Positions 1 to 7,535 of a stretch of DNA of 64,000 bases are shown here, piece after piece. Position numbers and translations under genes: made by a program. Origin of the DNA: CAYFZO01 sp965226235 (lineage in GTDB: Bacteria > Pseudomonadota > Gammaproteobacteria > Poriferisulfidales > Oxydemutatoraceae); assembly GCA_965226235.1 (NCBI GenBank), contig OZ245335.1, positions 1,302,001-1,366,000 of the forward strand, given 5' to 3'. Below the pieces are notes generated by a model. It searched no databases. It saw nothing but the letters and a program-made list of their open reading frames with translations, and had not been told where the DNA came from. Each line of letters begins with the position of its first letter. The stretch's first letter is position 1.

Positions 1-145
1 GCTGCAGTTGCCTCACCAGATCAACACCCTCCCTGCCGTCTCCCAGAGAAGCAGCGACTTCTATGTTGCGCAACTTGAGTAAACCCTCAAGACCCTCCCG
101 AAACAGGGTGTGGTCGTCGATGAGAATCACCTTGATCTTATCCAT
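1..145 (-). CDS. NarL-type response regulator, N-terminal part (cut by window edge)
   Basis: The minus strand from 145 reads MDKIKVILIDDHTLFREGLE and runs off the window. This is the start of a CheY-like receiver domain: the DD pair after the first beta strand is the acidic pocket, and the DHTLFREGL run is typical of NarL/FixJ regulators. The output domain is outside the window. Its start overlaps the last codons of the histidine kinase gene by 8 bases, so the two are very likely translated together as sensor and regulator. The signal is unknown. Lying just past dsrR, the pair may be co-transcribed with dsrR (inference). Confidence 0.8.
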   Translation of the reverse strand, partial: MDKIKVILIDDHTLFREGLEGLLKLRNIEVAASLGDGREGVDLVRQLQ

Positions 146-1217
146 CGGTCGCTGCCTCCCTTGGCTCGTGGTGGTGCGAGGGAACGGAGAAATCCAGGGA
201 AACATGCACGCCTTCGCCCACTTCGCTTTCAATGGACAGCTTGCCTCCAATACGCAGTGCGCGGTTGTGCATGCCGCCCAGCCCGATGTGTTCGTCGCTG
301 TCGCCCGGGTTGACCCTCATCCCGACGCCATCGTCTTCTATCAGCACCCGATAATGGCCACTTTCGTTGCTACGCACCATCACCCTCACCACCGATGCCC
401 TGGCGTGCTTTTGCACGTTGTTCAGCGCTTCCTGAATAACCCTGAGCACCTGGACCTCGTACTCCTGCGGCATCGCCTCCCGTGACCAGGCTTTTTGGAA
501 AAACAACTGCACCCCGGGGTTGTCCTCGCGAAATTTGAGGATCAACTGGTCAACCGTACGCTCGAGGCTTCCCATCAGCGAGGTGGTGTGGAAATAGCCG
601 ATCAAATCGCGTATCTCGCGATTGGCCGTGCGCAATGTATCACTCAGTTTTTCAAACTGCTTGCGTAACAGTTGCGTGTCGCCGCTTTGCAGGCTTTCTT
701 CGAGTACGTGCACCTGGAACCGCATACCACCGATCGTTTGTGCCAGCGAATCATGCAATTCGTAAGCGATCCAGGCGCGTTCCTGCATCCGTGTCTTGTC
801 GGTCAAGTGTTCGGTATAACGCTGCACTTGCACATTGCCACGGGATGATTGCGCTTCCAGCATATGCGCTAATGAATTGAAGTCATGGCACAGGCCGTTG
901 AAGCTGCTGCCGCGGACTTCGGCAACGCGCGAAGCGAGGTTGCCGGCATGAATGTCCAGCAACCAGGCCCGCAGGTTGTTCGACGGCTTGACGTAATCCA
1001 GCCACAGAAACACGGCGGACACCGCCAGCAACACCAGCAACGCCCCCAACGCCACGCCCTGCCACCTCTGCCATAGTGCGTAATCCGACAGGTAAACGAG
1101 AATCGCCCCCCCTGCCAGAGAAAGCGCCGCCAGCAACAGAACCATCGCACGAAAGTGGATCAGTTGCTCGGTAGCCCGCCAGTCCAGGCTGGTTCTTGAA
1201 CTCTCTTGCCAGAACAT
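138..1217 (-). CDS. NarX/NarQ-type membrane sensor histidine kinase
   Basis: This 359-residue protein has two hydrophobic segments (about 24-44 and 54-74), a HAMP-like linker (80-130), a HisKA_3 dimerisation/phosphoacceptor region with the motif AYELHDSLAQ (His155), and a C-terminal HATPase domain containing EALNNVQKHA and EDDGVGM. The first transmembrane helix starts near residue 24 and the second follows almost at once, so there is almost no periplasmic sensor domain. Either the signal is sensed in the membrane or the N-terminus has been lost. It starts 19 bases after dsrR and overlaps the downstream regulator. A role in sulfur or redox control is inference from position only. Confidence 0.85.
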   Translation of the reverse strand: MFWQESSRTSLDWRATEQLIHFRAMVLLLAALSLAGGAILVYLSDYALWQRWQGVALGALLVLLAVSAVFLWLDYVKPSNNLRAWLLDIHAGNLASRVAEVRGSSFNGLCHDFNSLAHMLEAQSSRGNVQVQRYTEHLTDKTRMQERAWIAYELHDSLAQTIGGMRFQVHVLEESLQSGDTQLLRKQFEKLSDTLRTANREIRDLIGYFHTTSLMGSLERTVDQLILKFREDNPGVQLFFQKAWSREAMPQEYEVQVLRVIQEALNNVQKHARASVVRVMVRSNESGHYRVLIEDDGVGMRVNPGDSDEHIGLGGMHNRALRIGGKLSIESEVGEGVHVSLDFSVPSHHHEPREAATDG

Positions 1218-1236
1218 TTATCTCCCCGCAATGATC

Positions 1237-1563
1237 CTAAGCGCCTAGAGGAATGTGCTGAGGACGCACATAGGAAGGATCGTTGGGATTCAGAAAGATG
1301 AAATGAAACTGCCCTGCCTCCAGCTCGACGTAATCTATCGTCATGTCCCTTACCAGGTCGCGCGACCCACTCGATATGACAACGTCGATATCCTGCGCGC
1401 GAATCAGCAGGTCTCCCTCCCAGGTCTTGTCGTCAAAACCCATCAGGTAATGAAATCTGCCGTCCTTGCGCTCCACGGCAATGCGCAGCGGCAAACCTTC
1501 CGCCGCCCCAGCACTGGCACTTTCCCTGATTTGCCTCGCCGCAGATTCCGTCAGCTTGATCAT
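1237..1563 (-). CDS. dsrR: DsrR, IscA-like dsr accessory protein
   Basis: A 108-residue A-type-carrier-like protein. The chosen ATG gives MIKLTESAARQI, which fits the start of known DsrR proteins; an upstream TTG would add four residues. The motif FIFLNPNDPSY near the C-terminus is typical of DsrR. The cysteines that bind clusters in IscA are absent here (no Cys at all), as expected for DsrR, which in Allochromatium acts in post-transcriptional control of dsr products and not as an Fe-S scaffold. Normally dsrR follows dsrN directly; here about 6 kb of duplicated, oppositely oriented DNA separates them, so dsrR must have its own promoter or be read from further upstream. Confidence 0.85.
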   Translation of the reverse strand: MIKLTESAARQIRESASAGAAEGLPLRIAVERKDGRFHYLMGFDDKTWEGDLLIRAQDIDVVISSGSRDLVRDMTIDYVELEAGQFHFIFLNPNDPSYVRPQHIPLGA

Positions 1564-1808
1564 TTGAAAAACCAACGCCCGTTACAACCACATCTGCCCG
1601 CACCAAGCATCGGGTTGTGGCGGCGTGCGTTGCTCCTCCCGCCCACTATATTACACCCCTCCCACTGTGGCTCAATGGAACCAGGCTTCGCCAGCATTGC
1701 GCAACCGACCGGTGAGCCCACCGGCCTACGGGGACGGTACTCACGAAACAGGAACCTCGCCACCCGGACAGTCGCCGCTGTGCTCACAACAAGCAAGCGA
1801 AACTCACC

Positions 1809-2246
1809 CGACCAACCCGACAAACCTGGCAAATCTCGCGGGCCAACTGCTGTTGGTCGAGCGCAAATGAACAAAGGACGCCAGCAGGTTGGCGTATACG
1901 ATCCCATCCTTGCCACCACCGATACCATCGCCTCGCAATACCTTGTAAGCGGTTTTCATCTCGCCACCGAAATTGACCAGCTTTGCATGATGAAACTCGT
2001 GGCCCGCGTAAACGGACAGCGCGTCATCGCTGTTCGTCCAGGGCATATCAAGGGTTTCCTCCACTCGCACGTACCCTCTAGCCTAAATGACACCGACCAT
2101 CGCATGGCGCTCCTTCCGCCAAGCTATGCTGCGGCTCAAGTACATCAACCCGCCGCATTCAGCATAGGCAGGAAGCCCCCCTTCGATAGCACCTTTGACC
2201 GCCGCGCGTAAAGAGATGTTGGCTTCCAAGTCGGCGGCATGAACCT
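1809..2246 (-). pseudogene. dsrN 3' fragment, copy A (degenerate)
   Basis: Near-identical to the C-terminal glutamine-amidotransferase part of the intact dsrN (7541-8008), including the segment AYAECGGLMYLS. It lacks the first two thirds of the gene. Compared with intact dsrN it has an in-frame 30-base deletion and a nonsense change just after HAMVGVI, so it cannot make a working domain. Homology stops sharply at 2246. Copy B (4670-5109) shares the 30-base deletion, so the deletion came before the tandem duplication. Confidence 0.85.
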
Positions 2247-2513
2247 TTATCGCCAAATTGATCGTCACCCAACCAGGACCGTGGTCTTCGCCTCCCTTCC
2301 CGGCGCGACACCGACACCACATCCCAAGGCGCGCACAAAAACATCAACTTCTCCAACAATTTTCCGGCTTCGTCCATCGTCTCCTCCAGATCGCACGGAA
2401 AAGACCATCCTACTCCTCATCCCACACAAAATCTCGAAGAACCAAATTATAATGGCGTAATTGCAGGCACCGGAAATTCGAGCAGGTATCAAGTCGCTGG
2501 AGGAAAATGCCCC
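2247..2513 (+). promoter_or_regulatory. Leader/promoter region of cytochrome fusion gene copy 1
   Basis: A 267-base spacer with no recognisable gene, repeated nearly unchanged at 5110-5376. It contains a perfect TATAAT at 2448-2453, with no clear -35 box, and a GGAGG ribosome site just before the ATG at 2514. I infer that it drives the PQQ/cytochrome gene on the plus strand. Confidence 0.5.
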
Positions 2514-4508
2514 ATGAATATCCCCCTCGGGAAAAAATTGTTCTTTTCGGCAATCTACCTCGCGTTAATTACCGGCGCGCATTTTTCCGGATTAAGCCTC
2601 GTCAGCGGTAACCTGTGGATCAAGGTCTTCTGGAAAGATTTGCAAATCCTTCTGCTGTCAGCATTGGTGCTGATGGTTGTTTATATCGTCTCATTCTCGG
2701 CTTTTTTACTCTCCGGAAAAAAACGGGAACTGCGTTGGCCAATAGTGTGTTTCCTGTTCAGTCTTGGAGTGGTGTGTTTTTCGTACATGATGCTCTTTCC
2801 CAAAGGTGTATTTCTCCAGAAGGTCAGTGTCAGTGTGGTCTTGTTCTCATGGATTGCAATTGCTCTGGTTTTTTTCCAGACAGAAGCAACTTTCCTGTCG
2901 AAAGTCATGCGTTATGTTCTGGGAATCATTTTGTTTGCCATTAGCATGACCTCGATATACAAGCATCAGGATCTGCTGGAGATGCTTTTTTATCCGAAGG
3001 CTCTGATTGCAGATCAGTCTGTTGAGAAAAAATTCGACAAGAAAGAATCAAAGATTCGCACAAGTTTTTATAACCTGTCCGCCATAGAGTATTCCATTTC
3101 AGATTACTACATACCGGCAAAACTGGCAAATATTCCCAGTTACCTTGGAGTGATCAATGACAAAAATTTTCTTGTCATTGATCGTCTCGGCAACATGTTT
3201 CATTTGTATCTGAAAAGCAACGCAAAAGAAAAGGCAACATTTGAAAAAGAGAATCTCTATAGAAGGATGCTGGCGGCAAGGTTCCCGATCAATTACCGGG
3301 AGGTCAACAAGTTCAACAAGTTCAACAAGTCTTATTTTCGGGTACATGATTTGTATATAGAAAGAGAGAATGAGAGTGGAGAGCAACGATCACTGTACGT
3401 TTCCCATAGTTTCTGGAACGCTGAAAAGGAATGTTTTACTGTAAGAATCACAAAGATGACCCAGGATATTTCGGTGCTGCTGGAATCGCACGCCACACCG
3501 ACGTGGCGTACGCTTTATGAAAGCACTCCTTGCTTTCACAGATTATCTTCCGGCCACCAGGCAGGCGGCAGAATTGTCGGGATGGATGAGGAGAGTTTGC
3601 TGTTTACAATCGGCGATCACGGGTTTGATTCCGCAGAAGATCCGGGGAACTTTCCTCAGGATATTGATACGGCGTATGGGAAAATCTGGAAGATTAACCG
3701 TACTACCGGAGAATCTGACATGATTTCTCTGGGACACCGAAATCCTCAGGGGCTATATCGCGCGCCCAACGGAACAATTTGGTCGACCGAGCATGGGCCT
3801 GCAAGCGGCGACGAATTAAACAAGGTAAATGTCGGTGCCAACTATGGATGGCCACACGCATTGTACGGGACAAGTTACGGTGCGGAAACTTTGCGCGGCG
3901 AGGTAATTCAGAATGACCACGGAGATTATGAGCATCCTGTGTTTGCATGGGTGCCTGCAATTGCTGTATCCGAGTTGATTGGAGTCGAAGGAGATTTGTT
4001 CCCGCTGTGGAAAGATAACCTCCTGGTTTCTTCCCTGAAAGCACAAACCTTGTTTCGCCTGCAAATACATGAAGATCGTGTTGTTTATAGTGAAGCCATT
4101 AAAATAGATAAAAGAATCCGGGATTTGGCACAGACTTCCAATGGAGAACTCCTTCTCTGGACAGATGACCAATCGCTGGTGCGATTGTTGCACAAGGAAC
4201 AGCCCACAATAAGCAAGGGCGAACAGATTTTCCAGGAAAAATGTGCTGCTTGTCATAACATGTGGCCTGATCATGCGCACGGGTTCGGTCCGAATCTACA
4301 CAATGTATACGCAAGCAAAATTGCAAGACACTCCGACTACAACTACTCAAAAGCATTATTGGCACGAGCTCAGGACTCTTGGACCCGAAAAAATCTTGAT
4401 CTTTTTCTGGAAAACTCCCTGCGTTTTGCGTCTGGCACTACCATGCAGCAAATAGAAATATCCGCCGCCGAAAGACAGACATTGATTCAATATATGAGGA
4501 ACAATTGA
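2514..4508 (+). CDS. Membrane PQQ-dependent sugar dehydrogenase-like protein fused to cytochrome c, copy 1
   Basis: The 664-residue protein begins with four or five hydrophobic helices (about 8-160). A GSDH-type (soluble aldose dehydrogenase, PF07995-like) beta-propeller region follows, with SGHQAGGRIVG, GKIWKINRTTG, GHRNPQGLYR and WSTEHGPASGDELN. It ends in a class I cytochrome c domain with CAACH at 577-581 and a later Met ligand candidate in SGTTMQQ. The family oxidises an aldehyde or sugar and would pass electrons to the fused heme. The substrate is unknown. Base composition is AT-richer than the dsr genes, which suggests acquisition. It opposes the dsr operon. The NKF tripeptide occurs as three units here but four in copy 2. 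Confidence 0.75.
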   Translation: MNIPLGKKLFFSAIYLALITGAHFSGLSLVSGNLWIKVFWKDLQILLLSALVLMVVYIVSFSAFLLSGKKRELRWPIVCFLFSLGVVCFSYMMLFPKGVFLQKVSVSVVLFSWIAIALVFFQTEATFLSKVMRYVLGIILFAISMTSIYKHQDLLEMLFYPKALIADQSVEKKFDKKESKIRTSFYNLSAIEYSISDYYIPAKLANIPSYLGVINDKNFLVIDRLGNMFHLYLKSNAKEKATFEKENLYRRMLAARFPINYREVNKFNKFNKSYFRVHDLYIERENESGEQRSLYVSHSFWNAEKECFTVRITKMTQDISVLLESHATPTWRTLYESTPCFHRLSSGHQAGGRIVGMDEESLLFTIGDHGFDSAEDPGNFPQDIDTAYGKIWKINRTTGESDMISLGHRNPQGLYRAPNGTIWSTEHGPASGDELNKVNVGANYGWPHALYGTSYGAETLRGEVIQNDHGDYEHPVFAWVPAIAVSELIGVEGDLFPLWKDNLLVSSLKAQTLFRLQIHEDRVVYSEAIKIDKRIRDLAQTSNGELLLWTDDQSLVRLLHKEQPTISKGEQIFQEKCAACHNMWPDHAHGFGPNLHNVYASKIARHSDYNYSKALLARAQDSWTRKNLDLFLENSLRFASGTTMQQIEISAAERQTLIQYMRNN

Positions 4509-4569
4509 GTTCCTTGCGGACCAAAGGGCCAGCTCCATCAAACCCGGAGCCTTCTGGCAACCGGTGATC

Positions 4570-4612
4570 TTTCCCCTGTAATCCGGTTCATTTGGATTGA
4601 GAAAAAAACATT
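4570..4612 (-). pseudogene. Possible dsrR C-terminal remnant (first copy)
   Basis: On the minus strand this stretch reads CFFLNPNEPDYRGK, close to FIFLNPNDPSY at the end of intact DsrR. It lies just past the dsrN fragment, where dsrR would be in the ancestral dsrN-dsrR order. The same remnant recurs at 7442-7484. The match is short, so this is tentative. Confidence 0.3.
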
Positions 4613-4669
4613 GTATTGGAGGCCACCCATTTTTAGTGCCACGCCCGGCAGGCAAACGGGAGCTTATCC

Positions 4670-5109
4670 GACCGACCTGACAAACCTGGCAAATCTCGCG
4701 GGCCAACTGCTGTTGGTCGCGCGCAGATGGACCAAGGACGCTAGCAGGTTGGCGTATACGATCCCATCCTTGCCACCACCGATACCATCGCCTCGCAATA
4801 CCTTGTAAGCGGTTTTCATCTCGCCACCGAAATTGACCAGCTTGCGCATGATGAAACTCGTGGCCCGCGTAAACGGACAGCGCGTCATCGCTGTTCGTCC
4901 AGGGCATATCAAGGAGTTTCCTCCACTCGCACGTACCCTCTAGCCTGAATGACACCGACCATCGCATGGCGCTCCTTCCACCAAGCTATGCTGCGGCTCA
5001 AGTACATCAACCCGCCGCATTCAGCATAGGCAGGAAGCCCCCCTTCGATAGCACCTTTGACCGCCGCGCGTAATAGAGATGTTGGCTTCCAAGTCGGCGG
5101 CATGAACCT
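4670..5109 (-). pseudogene. dsrN 3' fragment, copy B (frameshifted)
   Basis: Second truncated copy of the dsrN C-terminal amidotransferase region, almost identical to copy A. It shares the in-frame 30-base deletion but not the nonsense codon. Single-base insertions instead break the frame, for example near 4911-4920 and in the run TAATAGAGATG near 5071. Different damage in the two copies shows independent decay after duplication. Confidence 0.85.
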
Positions 5110-5376
5110 TTATCGCCAAATTGATCGTCACCCAACCAGGACCGTGGTCTTCGCCTCCCTTCCCGGCGCGACACCGACACCACATCCCAAGGCGCGCACA
5201 AAAACATCAACTTCTCCAACAATTTTCCGGCTTCGTCCATCGTCTCCTCCAGATCGCACGGAAAAGACCATCCTACTCCTCATCCCACACAAAATCTCGA
5301 AGAACCAAATTATAATGGCGTAATTGCAGGCACCGGAAATTCGAGCAGGTATCAAGTCGCTGGAGGAAAATGCCCC
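5110..5376 (+). promoter_or_regulatory. Leader/promoter region of cytochrome fusion gene copy 2
   Basis: Duplicate of 2247-2513. TATAAT lies at 5311-5316 and a GGAGG ribosome site precedes the ATG at 5377. The near-identity of this non-coding stretch between copies points to a recent duplication. Confidence 0.5.
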
Positions 5377-7380
5377 ATGAATATCCCCCTCGGGAAAAAA
5401 TTGTTCTTTTCGGCAATCTACCTCGCGTTAATTACCAGCGCGCATTTTTCCGGATTAAGCCTCGTCAGCGGTAACCTGTGGATCAAGGTCTTCTGGAAAG
5501 ATTTGCAAATCCTTCTGCTGTCAGCATTGGTGCTGATGGTTGTTTATATCGTCTCATTCTCGGCTTTTTTACTCTCCGGAAAAAAACGGGAACTGCGTTG
5601 GCCAATAGTGTGTTTCCTGTTCAGTCTTGGAGTGGTGTGTTTTTCGTACGTGATGCTCTTTCCCAAAGGTGTATTTCTCCAGAAGGTCAGTGTCAGTGTG
5701 GTCTTGTTCTCATGGATTGCAATTGCTCTGGTTTTTTTCCAGACAGAAGCAACTTTCCTGTCGAAAGTCATGCGTTATGTTCTGGGAATCATTTTGTTTG
5801 CCATTAGCATGACCTCGATATACAAGCATCAGGATCTGCTGGAGATGCTTTTTTATCCGAAGGCTCTGATTGCAGATCAGTCTGTTGAGAAAAAGTTCGA
5901 CAAGAAAGAATCAAAGATTCGCACAAGTTTTTATAACCTGTCCACCATAGAGTATTCCATTTCAGATTACTACATACCGGCAAAACTGGCAAATATTCCC
6001 AGTTACCTTGGAGTGATCAATGACAAAAATTTTCTTGTCATTGATCGTCTCGGCAACATGTTTCATTTGTATCTGAAAAGCAACGCAAAAGAAAAGGCAA
6101 CATTTGAAAAAGAGAATCTCTATAGAAGGATGCTGGCGGCAAGGTTCCCGATCAATTACCGGGAGGTCAACAAGTTCAACAAGTTCAACAAGTTCAACAA
6201 GTCTTATTTTCGGGTACATGATTTGTATATAGAAAGAGAGAATGAGAGTGGAGAGCAACGATCACTGTACGTTTCCCATAGTTTCTGGAACGCTGAAAAG
6301 GAATGTTTTACTGTAAGAATCACAAAGATGACCCAGGATATTTCGGTGCTGCTGGAATCGCACGCCACACCGACGTGGCGTACGCTTTATGAAAGCACTC
6401 CTTGCTTTCACAGATTATCTTCCGGCCACCAGGCAGGCGGCAGAATTGTCGGGATGGATGAGGAGAGTTTGCTGTTTACAATCGGCGATCACGGGTTTGA
6501 TTCCACAGAAGATCCGGGGAACTTTCCTCAGGATATTGATACGGCGTATGGGAAAATCTGGAAGATTAACCGTACTACCGGAGAAGCTGACATGATTTCT
6601 CTGGGACACCGAAATCCTCAGGGGCTATATCGCGCGCCCAACGGAACAATTTGGTCGACCGAGCATGGGCCTGCAAGCGGCGACGAATTAAACAAGGTAA
6701 ATGTCGGTGCCAACTATGGATGGCCACACGCATTGTACGGGACAAGTTACGGTGCGGAAACTTTGCGCGGCGAGGTAATTCAGAATGACCACGGAGATTA
6801 TGAGCATCCTGTGTTTGCATGGGTGCCTGCAATTGCTGTATCCGAGTTGATTGGAGTCGAAGGAGATTTGTTCCCGCTGTGGAAAGATAACCTCCTGGTT
6901 TCTTCCCTGAAAGCACAAACCTTGTTTCGCCTGCAAATACATGAAGATCGTGTTGTTTATAGTGAAGCCATTAAAATAGATAAAAGAATCCGGGATTTGG
7001 CACAGACTTCCAATGGAGAACTCCTTCTCTGGACAGATGACCAATCGCTGGTGCGGTTGTTGCACAAGGAACAGCCCGCAATAAGCAAGGGCGAACAGAT
7101 TTTCCAGGAAAAATGTGCTGCTTGTCATAACATGTGGCCTGATCATGCGCACGGGTTCGGTCCGAATCTACACAATGTATACGCAAGCAAAATTGCAAGA
7201 CACTCCGACTACAACTACTCAAAAGCATTATTGGCACGAGCTCAGGACTCCTGGACCCGCAAAAATCTTGATCTTTTTCTGGAAAACTCCCTGCGTTTTG
7301 CGTCTGGCACTACCATGCAGCAAATAGAAATATCCGCCGACGAAAGACAGACATTGATTCAATATATGAGGAACAATTGA
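5377..7380 (+). CDS. Membrane PQQ-dependent sugar dehydrogenase-like protein fused to cytochrome c, copy 2
   Basis: 667 residues, nearly identical to copy 1, with the same membrane segments, GSDH-like propeller and C-terminal CAACH heme site. Only a handful of substitutions separate them (for example G21S, M89V, A190T, S to A in the TTGEADM segment). There is also a 9-base in-frame expansion of the NKF repeat (VNKFNKFNKFNKSYF here). Both copies are open along their full length, so both may be expressed, giving a gene-dosage effect. The small number of changes argues for a recent tandem duplication. Confidence 0.75.
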   Translation: MNIPLGKKLFFSAIYLALITSAHFSGLSLVSGNLWIKVFWKDLQILLLSALVLMVVYIVSFSAFLLSGKKRELRWPIVCFLFSLGVVCFSYVMLFPKGVFLQKVSVSVVLFSWIAIALVFFQTEATFLSKVMRYVLGIILFAISMTSIYKHQDLLEMLFYPKALIADQSVEKKFDKKESKIRTSFYNLSTIEYSISDYYIPAKLANIPSYLGVINDKNFLVIDRLGNMFHLYLKSNAKEKATFEKENLYRRMLAARFPINYREVNKFNKFNKFNKSYFRVHDLYIERENESGEQRSLYVSHSFWNAEKECFTVRITKMTQDISVLLESHATPTWRTLYESTPCFHRLSSGHQAGGRIVGMDEESLLFTIGDHGFDSTEDPGNFPQDIDTAYGKIWKINRTTGEADMISLGHRNPQGLYRAPNGTIWSTEHGPASGDELNKVNVGANYGWPHALYGTSYGAETLRGEVIQNDHGDYEHPVFAWVPAIAVSELIGVEGDLFPLWKDNLLVSSLKAQTLFRLQIHEDRVVYSEAIKIDKRIRDLAQTSNGELLLWTDDQSLVRLLHKEQPAISKGEQIFQEKCAACHNMWPDHAHGFGPNLHNVYASKIARHSDYNYSKALLARAQDSWTRKNLDLFLENSLRFASGTTMQQIEISADERQTLIQYMRNN

Positions 7381-7441
7381 GTTCCTTGCGGACCAAAGGG
7401 CCAGCTCCATCAAACCCGGAGCCTTCTGGCAACCGGTGATC

Positions 7442-7484
7442 TTTCCCCTGTAATCCGGTTCATTTGGATTGAGAAAAAAACATT
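7442..7484 (-). pseudogene. Possible dsrR C-terminal remnant (second copy)
   Basis: Same FLNPNEPDY-encoding stretch as at 4570-4612, here just downstream of the intact dsrN stop. This is where dsrR begins in other sulfur oxidisers. It may be what is left of the original dsrR-proximal sequence; tentative. Confidence 0.3.
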
Positions 7485-7535
7485 GTATTGGAGGCCCCCC
7501 ATTTTTAGTGCCACGCCCGGCAGGCAAACGGGAGC

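Noticed and set aside
1255..2211. Open frame of 318 codons on the plus strand
   Set aside because: Antisense to dsrR and dsrN fragment A, with no ribosome site and no family-like motifs.
2247..2500. Minus-strand frames in the spacer before the cytochrome genes
   Set aside because: They are carried unchanged in both copies because of the duplication, not selection; no recognisable motif, and the region fits better as a promoter leader.
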